Shown here one piece after another: positions 1 through 5,095 of a DNA stretch of 5,095 nt. Position 1 is the first letter of the stretch. The number at the start of each line of letters is the position of its first letter. The notes under the pieces were generated by a model, which searched no databases, was not told where the DNA came from, and worked only from the letters and a program-made list of their open reading frames with translations. A program made the position numbers and the translations under genes. Origin of the DNA: Desulfobulbus sp. (lineage in GTDB: Bacteria; Pseudomonadota; Gammaproteobacteria; Burkholderiales; Rhodocyclaceae); contig WQUQ01000154.1 of NCBI GenBank assembly GCA_009782025.1, forward strand, positions 1-5,095, written 5' to 3'.

Positions 1-269
1 TGGGCAACCAGGCGCAGATCAGGAAGGGTTCGACGGCGGTATCGACCTCGACGCGCAATTTCCCCAACCGTCTGGGCATCGACACCCGCGTCTATCTGGC
101 TTCCGCCGAACTCTCCGCTGTCGCCGCGCTGATTGGCCGCCTGCCGACGGTGGCCGAGTATCAGGCGCAGGTGCAGGCCGTCAATGCCAAGGCCGCCGAT
201 GTGTATCGCTACATGAACTTCGACCAGATCCCGGCTTTTGTCGAGGTGGCCGAAAGCGTCGAGATGTAG
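1..269 (+). CDS. acnB: Aconitate hydratase B, C-terminal fragment (5' end outside window)
   Basis: AcnB is the bifunctional aconitase / 2-methylisocitrate dehydratase of the TCA and methylcitrate cycles, a cytoplasmic [4Fe-4S] enzyme. Only its last 88 codons are here, read from base 3; bases 1-2 end a codon compatible with Met. The visible start GNQAQIRKGS, the segment STSTRNFPNRLG (visible residues 14-25), then YLASAELSAVAALIGRLPT and the tail VYRYMNFDQIP match my recollection of the AcnB C-terminus. In E. coli AcnB the corresponding MGNQ follows directly after the last cluster cysteine, so the window probably opens just past the iron-sulfur ligands, which cannot be checked here. The remaining length agrees to within a few residues with E. 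coli AcnB. The gene ends at TAG, with an in-frame TAA two codons on. It converges on the hemerythrin gene, and a terminator lies between them. The family assignment is secure; nothing suggests truncation other than the window edge. Confidence 0.95.
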   Translation, partial: GNQAQIRKGSTAVSTSTRNFPNRLGIDTRVYLASAELSAVAALIGRLPTVAEYQAQVQAVNAKAADVYRYMNFDQIPAFVEVAESVEM

Positions 270-280
270 ATGTAATCCGC

Positions 281-314
281 GCGTTCGGCTGCTTGCGGTC
301 GAACGCAGCTTTTC
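281..314 (+). terminator. Rho-independent terminator after acnB
   Basis: A perfect 7-bp stem, GCGTTCG (281-287) with CGAACGC (300-306), can extend inward through 288-291/296-299 (two G-C pairs and two G-T wobbles) to a CTTG tetraloop. It is followed by AGCTTTTCTC, giving a short T-run at 310-313. The hairpin starts 11 bases after the acnB stop. Read on the - strand it is not followed by T residues, so it serves acnB rather than the convergent hemerythrin gene. A second, weaker GC-rich hairpin follows at 317-347 (AGGCC/GGCCT with an inner CCCC/GGGG) and ends in CTTTA. Confidence 0.7.
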
Positions 315-359
315 TCAGGCCCCCCACCGGGGAACAAGCGGAGGCCTTTATCGTCAAAC

Positions 360-791
360 TTACCGGTGCAGCGGCAAGGGCGGGTGCAAGGCAAGCAGGG
401 CGATCAGTTCGTGGTCGGTGCGCATGATGTGTTCGACCAGCCAGTTGCGCAGGAAATCGACCAGCGCGACCAGCGGTTCGATCCCCAGTTTTTCGCCGGC
501 TGCCGCGCTGGTCTGCAAGGCATTGATGCGGGCGGCAAAATCGCGGTGCGCCTGGCAGTGGGCGACGACGTGCGGGTTATCGGCCGGCAGGCTGGACATC
601 AGCATTTCCTCGGTGCCGAAATGGAACAGTACATAGCCATTCAGACGCGGTAGAATGCTGCCCAGCTCGTCGAGCTCGCGGCCGGCTTCGAGGGCGGCAG
701 TCAGTTCATTGATGAGGCTCACCAGTTCCTGGTGCTGCAAATCAATCTGCCGGTGTCCGGTTTCGAAATTGGCGTTCCAGATGATGGTCAT
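360..791 (-). CDS. Single-domain bacteriohemerythrin
   Basis: This is a cytoplasmic four-helix-bundle protein with a non-haem di-iron site that reversibly binds O2; bacterial relatives are implicated in oxygen delivery, sensing or NO handling. It has 143 residues, a normal family length. All seven expected iron ligands are present: His20 (IDLQHQEL), His57 and Glu61 (HFGTEEM), His78 and His82 (HCQAH), and His121 and Asp126 (HIMRTD). The N-terminus MTIIWNANFETGHRQID matches the usual family opening (W, then G..xID.QH). I place the start at 791, not at the in-frame ATG at 836, for three reasons: family N-termini begin here, AGGGGG sits 4 bases upstream of this ATG, and the best promoter's -10 box overlaps the upstream ATG. 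The gene converges on acnB and diverges from the NIT-PAS-GGDEF-EAL gene. There is no fused signalling domain, so it is probably an O2/NO-binding protein rather than a complete receptor. No T-tailed terminator of its own is evident. Confidence 0.93.
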   Translation of the reverse strand: MTIIWNANFETGHRQIDLQHQELVSLINELTAALEAGRELDELGSILPRLNGYVLFHFGTEEMLMSSLPADNPHVVAHCQAHRDFAARINALQTSAAAGEKLGIEPLVALVDFLRNWLVEHIMRTDHELIALLALHPPLPLHR

Positions 792-815
792 GTTGCCCCC
801 TGAGTGATGGCGTAC

Positions 816-831
816 TGGCTCGTGCCCTGCC
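816..831 (+). promoter_or_regulatory. Weak sigma-54-like (-24/-12) site before the GGDEF-EAL gene
   Basis: TGGCTCG-N4-CTGCC resembles the TGGCACG-N4-TTGCW consensus: 6 of 7 in the -24 block, and the invariant GG and GC with correct 12-base register. Transcription would begin near 842, leaving about 60 bases of leader before the ATG at 901. The -12 block is imperfect and GC-rich DNA throws up such matches, so this is only a candidate. It abuts the -10 box of the divergent hemerythrin promoter. Confidence 0.2.
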
Positions 832-860
832 ATCATGCCGTTTCGATCGTCGAATGTTAA
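832..860 (-). promoter_or_regulatory. Sigma-70-like promoter for the hemerythrin gene
   Basis: On the - strand, TTAACA (860-855; 5 of 6 to the -35 consensus) is separated by exactly 17 bases from CATGAT (837-832; 4 of 6 to the -10 consensus). Transcription would begin near 825 and give a leader of about 34 bases containing the AGGGGG ribosome-binding site just before the ATG at 791. This placement puts the upstream in-frame ATG (836) inside the -10 box, so it would not be transcribed. It was found by eye, with no expression evidence. Confidence 0.45.
842..854. promoter_or_regulatory. Inverted repeat in promoter spacer, possible operator
   Basis: TTCGA-TCG-TCGAA is a perfect 5-bp inverted repeat with a 3-base centre. 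It lies wholly within the 17-base spacer between the proposed -35 and -10 elements of the hemerythrin promoter, a classic repressor or MerR-type position. It does not match the FNR box (TTGAT-N4-ATCAA) or another operator I recognise. The arms are short enough that chance is possible. Confidence 0.25.
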
Positions 861-900
861 CTCGTTGTCGCTGCACTTTCAGTAGAGCAGGCCTCTTGCG

Positions 901-3666
901 ATGCGCAGTCTTCTCTTTTCCTTTTCGGCATTGCCGGACGCGTTGCAGGCGAATGGCGGGATTCCGGCCGGGGCGCGGCGGAGGGGAGGATTCGGGCAGC
1001 GCATCTTGCTGCTGCTGGTGGCGTTTCTCGTTGCCCTGATCGTCTTTGCCGGCTACAACCTGACGAACAGTTACAGCGAACTCCGCTACGCGACCACGGT
1101 GCATCGCTGGGTCGAAGCCACCGTCGATATCAGCGAAGCCATGCACCAGTTGCAGCGCGAACGCGGCCTGTCCAGCGGCTATCTGGCATCGGACGGCAGC
1201 CGTTTCGCGTCGGCGCGCGCGCAGCAGTTGGCTGAAACCGACCGCGCGCTGGCCCGCGTCGGCCAGGTTCTTGCCACTCTGGCCAGCGAGTCGCCAGCCA
1301 CGGCCCCGGCGGTCGCGGTGAGCTTCGAGGGGCTGGGTGAACTGCGCGCGGCGGTCGAAGATCGGCGCATTTCGCGCGATGCGGCGGTACAGCGCTATAC
1401 CGACTGGATCGAGAAACTGGTGGCACTGCTGTTGAGCCGCGTCGATTCGAGCGGCCGCCTGGCCGTGCCGCAACTGGCGCTGATTTCCTTCATGCGGGCC
1501 AGGGAAACCGCCGGACAGGAGCGCGCCTTGGTCACGGCGCTGCTGTCGTCGGGCGATTTCGGGAATTTCTCCCGGATCGCGACCTACCACCGACTGAACG
1601 CCATCGAGTACACCTACCTGACCCAGTTTTACCTGCTGGCGCGCGAGGATTTGCGGGCGCAGCAGGAGCGCCTGGAAGCCAGCAGCCTGGCTCGGGAACT
1701 CGATGCCATCCAGCAGCGGATCGTGGCCATCGGCCACAGCGCCGCCGAGCCGCGGGCGCCGCTGACCACCAGCGCCGAACACTGGTTTGCGCTGGCCTCG
1801 CAGCGGATCGATGCCATGAAGGCGATCGAGGACGAACTGGTCGCCTCCATCGTCACGCAGTCCGCTGAAATGGAAGGCGAAGCGCGCCGCTGGCTGATTT
1901 TCAATGCCGTTTCGGCGCTCGTCGCCGTCCTGCTGGCCGCCATGCTGATTCGCCAGATGCTGCGCAACAACAAGGAAACCAGGGCCAATCTGCATCTTGC
2001 CGACAAGGTGTTCAACAGCAGCGTCGAGGCCATTGTCGTGACCGATGCGGCGTTGCGCATTACCGAGGTCAATCCGGCCTTCTGCCAGATCAGCGGCCAT
2101 TCCCGCGAGGATCTGATCGGCCGCCCCGTCGGCGAACTCAAATCCGGCCATCACGATGCCGCCTTCTATGCCGACATGTGGCAGCGGCTCGAACGCGATG
2201 ACCATTGGGAAGGCGAGGTCTTGAACCGGCGGCGCAACGGCGAGATCTATCCGGCATTGCTGTCCATCGTTGCCGTTCGCGACCGCTCGGCGGCGGTCAG
2301 CCAATACATCGCGATGAGCGTCGATCTCAGCCAGAAAAAGAAGGTCGAAGAATTGCTCGAACGCCTGCGGACCTTCGATGCCTTGACCGGCCTGTTGTCG
2401 CGCGATGCCTGGCGCACGGCAGTCGAACAGGCGGTGACGCAGGCGCGCGACTGTCAGCAGCGTTTCGCGGTACTCAAGATCGGCCTCGATCGCTTCAAGC
2501 TCATCAACGACTCGCTCAATCATGCCGTCGGCGACGAGGTTCTGATCCTCAGCGCCAAACGCATCAGCCAGACGGTGCGTCGTCATGACGCGGTGGCTCG
2601 GTCGGGCGGCGATCATTTCTCGGTGCTGCTCGATGACATCACGTCGAGCCAAAGCGTCGGCGCCATCTGCGAAAAACTGCTGGCCGCCTTCCAGGCGCCG
2701 ATGACCGTCGGGGTGCATCAACTGTATGTCTCGATCAGCATCGGCGTGGCCATCTACCCCGAGGACGGCGAGGACATGGCGATGCTCGAACGCAATGCCG
2801 AGTCGGCGATGTACCGCGCCAAAGAGGAAGGACGAGCGACCTATCGCTTCTATTCGGCGGAAATGAGCGCCGAAAGAACCGACCAACTGACCCTCGAAGG
2901 CTTGTTGCGCCAGGCGCTGGCCAACGGCGAATTCAGGCTCCATTACCAGCCGCAGGTCGATGCCTTGAGCAACCGCCTGCTCGGCGTCGAGGCCCTGCTG
3001 CGCTGGCACAGCCCGCAACTGGGCAACATCTCGCCCGTGCAGTTCATTCCCATTGCCGAGGAAAACGGGCTGATCGTCCCCATCGGCGAATGGGTATTGC
3101 GCGAGGCCTGCCGCCAGATGCGCGCCTGGCTCGACGAGTTCGGCCGCGAGATGACGGTGGCGGTCAACCTCTCCGGCCGCCAGTTCCGCCAAAGCAATCT
3201 GCTGTCGATGATCGAGGCGGCGCTCGCCGAGAGCGCGCTGCCCGCCCATCTGCTCGAACTTGAAATCACCGAGGGAGCGCTGATCGCCGATCCCAACGGC
3301 GCCGTCGAGGTTCTGCGCGGCCTGCGCAAATTGGGCGTGCGCACGGCCATCGACGATTTCGGCACCGGCTATTCTTCGCTCGCCTATCTGAAAATCTTCC
3401 CGCTCGACCGGCTGAAAATCGACCGCGCCTTCGTCCGCGACCTGCCGCACGACGAAAGCGATAGCGCCATCTCGCGCACGATGGTGGCGCTCGGCCACAA
3501 CCTGCGTCTGGAGGTATTGGCCGAGGGCGTCGAGACGCAGGGACAGCAGGTTTTTCTTGCCGATATCGGCTGCCAGGTGTTGCAGGGCTACCTGCACGGC
3601 CGGCCGATGAGCGCCGAGGCGCTGGCGCAATGCCTGCGCGACGGCAATCTGTCCTTTCCCGCATGA
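901..3666 (+). CDS. Membrane NIT-PAS-GGDEF-EAL protein, predicted c-di-GMP phosphodiesterase
   Basis: This 921-residue inner-membrane signalling protein is predicted to hydrolyse cyclic di-GMP to pGpG. Domain order: an Arg-rich cytoplasmic N-terminus; TM1 about 35-54; a periplasmic NIT (nitrate/nitrite-sensing type) domain about 60-325, with hallmarks LQRERGLSSGYL (84-95) and RETAGQERAL (201-210); TM2 about 331-350; no room for a HAMP; PAS about 366-478 (LKSGHHDAAFY 413-423, NRRRNGEIYP 442-451); GGDEF about 489-650; EAL about 662-908. The EAL catalytic set is complete: Glu697 (EALLRW), Asn756 (NLSGRQF), Glu788, Asp818/Asp819 (DDFGTGYSSL), Lys839, Glu875 and Gln895. GGDEF is degenerate: the signature is GGDHF (569-573) and the first Asp of the metal-binding strand is Gly528. 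Asn536, Asp545 and the I-site RxxD (Arg560/Asp563) remain. The ATG at 901 has only a weak AGCAGG upstream, but an in-frame stop at 883 leaves no earlier start. Its TGA overlaps the next gene's ATG. The ligand is not proven by sequence. Confidence 0.93.
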   Translation: MRSLLFSFSALPDALQANGGIPAGARRRGGFGQRILLLLVAFLVALIVFAGYNLTNSYSELRYATTVHRWVEATVDISEAMHQLQRERGLSSGYLASDGSRFASARAQQLAETDRALARVGQVLATLASESPATAPAVAVSFEGLGELRAAVEDRRISRDAAVQRYTDWIEKLVALLLSRVDSSGRLAVPQLALISFMRARETAGQERALVTALLSSGDFGNFSRIATYHRLNAIEYTYLTQFYLLAREDLRAQQERLEASSLARELDAIQQRIVAIGHSAAEPRAPLTTSAEHWFALASQRIDAMKAIEDELVASIVTQSAEMEGEARRWLIFNAVSALVAVLLAAMLIRQMLRNNKETRANLHLADKVFNSSVEAIVVTDAALRITEVNPAFCQISGHSREDLIGRPVGELKSGHHDAAFYADMWQRLERDDHWEGEVLNRRRNGEIYPALLSIVAVRDRSAAVSQYIAMSVDLSQKKKVEELLERLRTFDALTGLLSRDAWRTAVEQAVTQARDCQQRFAVLKIGLDRFKLINDSLNHAVGDEVLILSAKRISQTVRRHDAVARSGGDHFSVLLDDITSSQSVGAICEKLLAAFQAPMTVGVHQLYVSISIGVAIYPEDGEDMAMLERNAESAMYRAKEEGRATYRFYSAEMSAERTDQLTLEGLLRQALANGEFRLHYQPQVDALSNRLLGVEALLRWHSPQLGNISPVQFIPIAEENGLIVPIGEWVLREACRQMRAWLDEFGREMTVAVNLSGRQFRQSNLLSMIEAALAESALPAHLLELEITEGALIADPNGAVEVLRGLRKLGVRTAIDDFGTGYSSLAYLKIFPLDRLKIDRAFVRDLPHDESDSAISRTMVALGHNLRLEVLAEGVETQGQQVFLADIGCQVLQGYLHGRPMSAEALAQCLRDGNLSFPA

Positions 3667-4940
3667 CATCGACCTTGACGCTGCGGGCGGCTTTTCTCAT
3701 CGCTGCCAGCCTCGCTGGCGCGCCGGCGCTGGCGCAATTTGCCGAGGGCTTGCCGCCGCCGCCCGCTTATCGCGGTGAAATACGGCGCGGCCCGGACGGT
3801 GAGTTGCGCGCGATACCGGCAACCGAGCCGGTCAGTCAAGCCGGGCCAATCGCCGCGCCGACCCTGATCGTCGGCCCCGGCGAGCGCGTCACGACCATCG
3901 GCGAGGCGGCGCGTCTGGCGCGCGATGGCGAGATCATCGAGATCCGGCCCGGCGTCTATCGTGGTCAGCCGGCGGTATGGACGCAGGATCGGCTGGTCAT
4001 TCGCGGCAGCGGCGAGCGGCCGGTGATGCTGGCCGATGGCCAGAGTGCCGAAGGCAAGGGCATCTGGGTGGTGCGCGGCGGCGAAGTGCTGATCGAAAAC
4101 ATCGAATTTCGCGGCGCCCGCGTGCCGCAATCCAATGGCGCCGGCATTCGTTTTGAGCGGGGACGCCTGACGGTGCGCGGCTGTCGTTTCGTCGATAACG
4201 AAATGGGCATCCTGACCGCCAATTTCCCCGAACAGACGCTGGACGTGATCGACAGCGAGTTTGGCGACGCGCCGCATACGCCCGGCGATTTGCACCATCT
4301 GCTGTACGTCGGCGCCATCGGCCGGTTCGTGCTGCGCGGCAGCCGCTTTTCCGGCGGCTATCTCGGCCACCTGGTCAAGTCGCGGGCGCGCGAAAACCAT
4401 GTGCTGTACAACATGCTGGTCGACGGCGAAGGGGGCCGGGCCTCCTACGAACTGGAATTCCCCAACGGCGGGCTGGCCTTCGTGATCGGCAACGCCATCG
4501 GCCAGAGCGCCACGACCGACAACCCGGCCATCATCGCCTACGGCGCGGAAGGGCGGCGCTGGCCGGACAATGCGCTGTATCTGGCGCACAACACGCTGGT
4601 CAACGATCATTTCACCGGCGATTTCCTGCGCGTCTGGAACGAAAAATCCCCGGCCGGCGTCGAGATCTGGCAGATCAACAACCTCCTGGTCGGCGACGGC
4701 AATTTCTTCCCGCCGGCCCAGGGGCGGGTCGACGGCAACCACCGGGCGCAGCGGGCCGACCTGATCCCCATCGGCGACACGCCGCTGCGCCCGACCAGCC
4801 AGTCGCCGCTACGCGGCAGCGTCCGCCCGCCAGGCAGCGCGCGCGGCGTCGACCTGCTGCCGACGGCGGAATTCACCTATCCGGTCGGCAGCCGCCCGTT
4901 GCGCCTGGGGCACGGACTCGCGCCGGGCGCTTTCCAGTAA
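3663..4940 (+). CDS. Exported right-handed parallel beta-helix protein
   Basis: This 425-residue secreted protein probably binds or modifies a polysaccharide, as many parallel beta-helix proteins (lyases, epimerases, NosD-like proteins) do; its exact activity is unknown. Residues 1-24 form a Sec signal peptide with hydrophobic core AAFLIAASLAGA and cleavage predicted after APALA, so it acts in the periplasm or outside. A Pro/Arg-rich linker (about 28-66) precedes the helix, whose coils show repeated hydrophobic/turn patterns: EIIEIRPGVYRG (90-101), VLIENIEFRGA (142-152), LTVRGCRFVDNEMGI (169-183), LDVIDSEF (193-200), FVLRGSRFSGG (222-232), FVIGNAIGQ (273-281), LYLAHNTLVND (305-315), WQINNLLVGDG (336-346). 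A polar stretch with HH (211-212), KSRARENH (239-246) and SYELEFPNGG (261-270) could be a functional face. The start at 3663 overlaps the upstream TGA as ATGA, implying translational coupling. An ATG at 3630, with GAGG 10 bases before it, would add MPARRQSVLSR and a more basic n-region and remains possible. No enzyme family can be named confidently. Confidence 0.85.
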   Translation: MTSTLTLRAAFLIAASLAGAPALAQFAEGLPPPPAYRGEIRRGPDGELRAIPATEPVSQAGPIAAPTLIVGPGERVTTIGEAARLARDGEIIEIRPGVYRGQPAVWTQDRLVIRGSGERPVMLADGQSAEGKGIWVVRGGEVLIENIEFRGARVPQSNGAGIRFERGRLTVRGCRFVDNEMGILTANFPEQTLDVIDSEFGDAPHTPGDLHHLLYVGAIGRFVLRGSRFSGGYLGHLVKSRARENHVLYNMLVDGEGGRASYELEFPNGGLAFVIGNAIGQSATTDNPAIIAYGAEGRRWPDNALYLAHNTLVNDHFTGDFLRVWNEKSPAGVEIWQINNLLVGDGNFFPPAQGRVDGNHRAQRADLIPIGDTPLRPTSQSPLRGSVRPPGSARGVDLLPTAEFTYPVGSRPLRLGHGLAPGAFQ

Positions 4941-4979
4941 TTCCATTTCCACTTCAAACGGTAAATTATTGAGATGACC

Positions 4980-5056
4980 CGTCATTCCGCGCGTAGTCGC
5001 GGAATCCATGCAGCGTTTGGATTCTGCGACTACGCTTCGCTACGCGCAGAATGACG
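4980..5056. repeat. Imperfect palindromic intergenic repeat, possible terminator
   Basis: This 77-base element begins CGTCATTC and ends GAATGACG. Outer arms 4980-4996 and 5040-5056 pair over 17 positions with one mismatch (C4988/A5048). Inside, 4997-5008 (TCGCGGAATCCA) pairs with 5018-5029 (TGGATTCTGCGA) with one G-T wobble around a 9-base loop. Because CTACGC is present twice on the 3' side (5030-5035 and 5040-5045), the inner hairpin can instead extend to 18 bp (4991-5008 with 5018-5035). The CGTCATTCC.../...GAATGACG ends resemble short dispersed palindromic repeats common between genes in betaproteobacteria; the family link is from memory. It begins 40 bases past the beta-helix stop and could end transcription or stabilise the 3' end, though no T-tract follows. 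Confidence 0.7.
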
Positions 5057-5070
5057 ATGTGTATCATCGT
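5054..5070. repeat. Short inverted repeat at the right edge
   Basis: ACGATG-TGTAT-CATCGT is a perfect 6-bp inverted repeat with a 5-base centre, overlapping the last three bases of the longer palindrome. It could be an operator for a gene beyond the window or part of the repeat's boundary. Nothing coding can be supported from here to the window end, which becomes more AT-rich (AAGTAAAAATCGAAT). Confidence 0.35.
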
Positions 5071-5095
5071 TGTCGCCTCGAAGTAAAAATCGAAT

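Noticed and set aside
317..347. GC-rich hairpin as a terminator for the hemerythrin gene
   Set aside because: Read on the - strand the stem is followed by GAGAAAAGC rather than T residues, so it does not look like an intrinsic terminator in that direction.
238..653. + strand open frames of 132 and 95 codons between acnB and the promoter region
   Set aside because: They lie antisense to the hemerythrin gene, which has all seven iron ligands; the + strand products are Arg/Ser-rich with no motif, and one begins inside the acnB coding end and crosses its terminator.
792..836. Longer hemerythrin start at 836 adding MMAGHEPVRHHSGGN
   Set aside because: The added residues do not resemble a family N-terminus, the start would overlap the best -10 box, and a strong AGGGGG lies just before the ATG at 791.
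742..3669. A 975-codon open frame on the - strand, almost exactly antisense to the GGDEF-EAL gene
   Set aside because: It is a shadow of GC-rich codon usage: composition is dominated by Arg, Ala, Gln, Asp and Gly with no recognisable domain, while the opposite strand encodes textbook NIT, PAS, GGDEF and EAL motifs. It also runs into the hemerythrin gene in another frame.
3588..4742. A 384-codon open frame on the - strand opposite the beta-helix gene
   Set aside because: It shows the same shadow character (low-complexity Ala/Asp/Arg/Gln protein, no motif), and the + strand frame has a signal peptide, ATGA coupling and beta-helix repeats.
4980..5056. CRISPR repeat or tRNA-like interpretation of the right-edge palindrome
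   Set aside because: There is one unit only with no spacers, no cloverleaf or TTCGANNC arm, and the arms pair as a single long imperfect hairpin.

Overview
The window looks like chromosomal DNA from a GC-rich proteobacterium, most likely a betaproteobacterium near the Rhodocyclales. This placement is inferred from the AcnB C-terminus, the strong G/C third-position codon preference, the single-domain bacteriohemerythrin and the multi-domain c-di-GMP protein; no rRNA or marker gene proves it. There is no phage, integrase, transposase, tRNA or CRISPR array here.

Layout from left to right: (1) the last 88 codons of aconitase B (acnB, + strand), followed by a good stem-loop/T-tract terminator; (2) a convergent single-domain bacteriohemerythrin on the - strand, with all seven di-iron ligands present; (3) a divergent promoter region of about 110 bp holding a sigma-70-like promoter for the hemerythrin, an inverted repeat between its -35 and -10, and a weak -24/-12-like site facing the other way; (4) a 921-codon membrane protein with the order TM - NIT (nitrate/nitrite-sensing type) - TM - PAS - GGDEF - EAL; (5) joined to it by an ATGA stop/start overlap, a 425-codon secreted right-handed beta-helix protein; (6) a 155-bp gene-free tail dominated by a long imperfect palindrome that looks like a dispersed intergenic repeat.

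The most informative point is the division of labour in the GGDEF-EAL protein. The EAL half keeps every catalytic residue I could check. The GGDEF half has lost two acidic residues of its metal site (GGDHF instead of GGDEF, and Gly instead of the first Asp of the DxD strand) while keeping the guanine-contact residues and an RxxD inhibitory-site motif. It therefore reads as a c-di-GMP phosphodiesterase with a regulatory GGDEF domain. It is controlled by a periplasmic NIT domain and a cytoplasmic PAS domain, and is translationally coupled to an exported beta-helix protein that may act on, or bind, an extracellular polysaccharide. The neighbouring hemerythrin suggests a locus concerned with oxygen or nitrogen-oxide conditions, but that functional link is inference from adjacency only.

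I do not see a clearly new system. The NIT-PAS-GGDEF-EAL plus beta-helix pair is the best candidate for an undescribed sensory/effector module.
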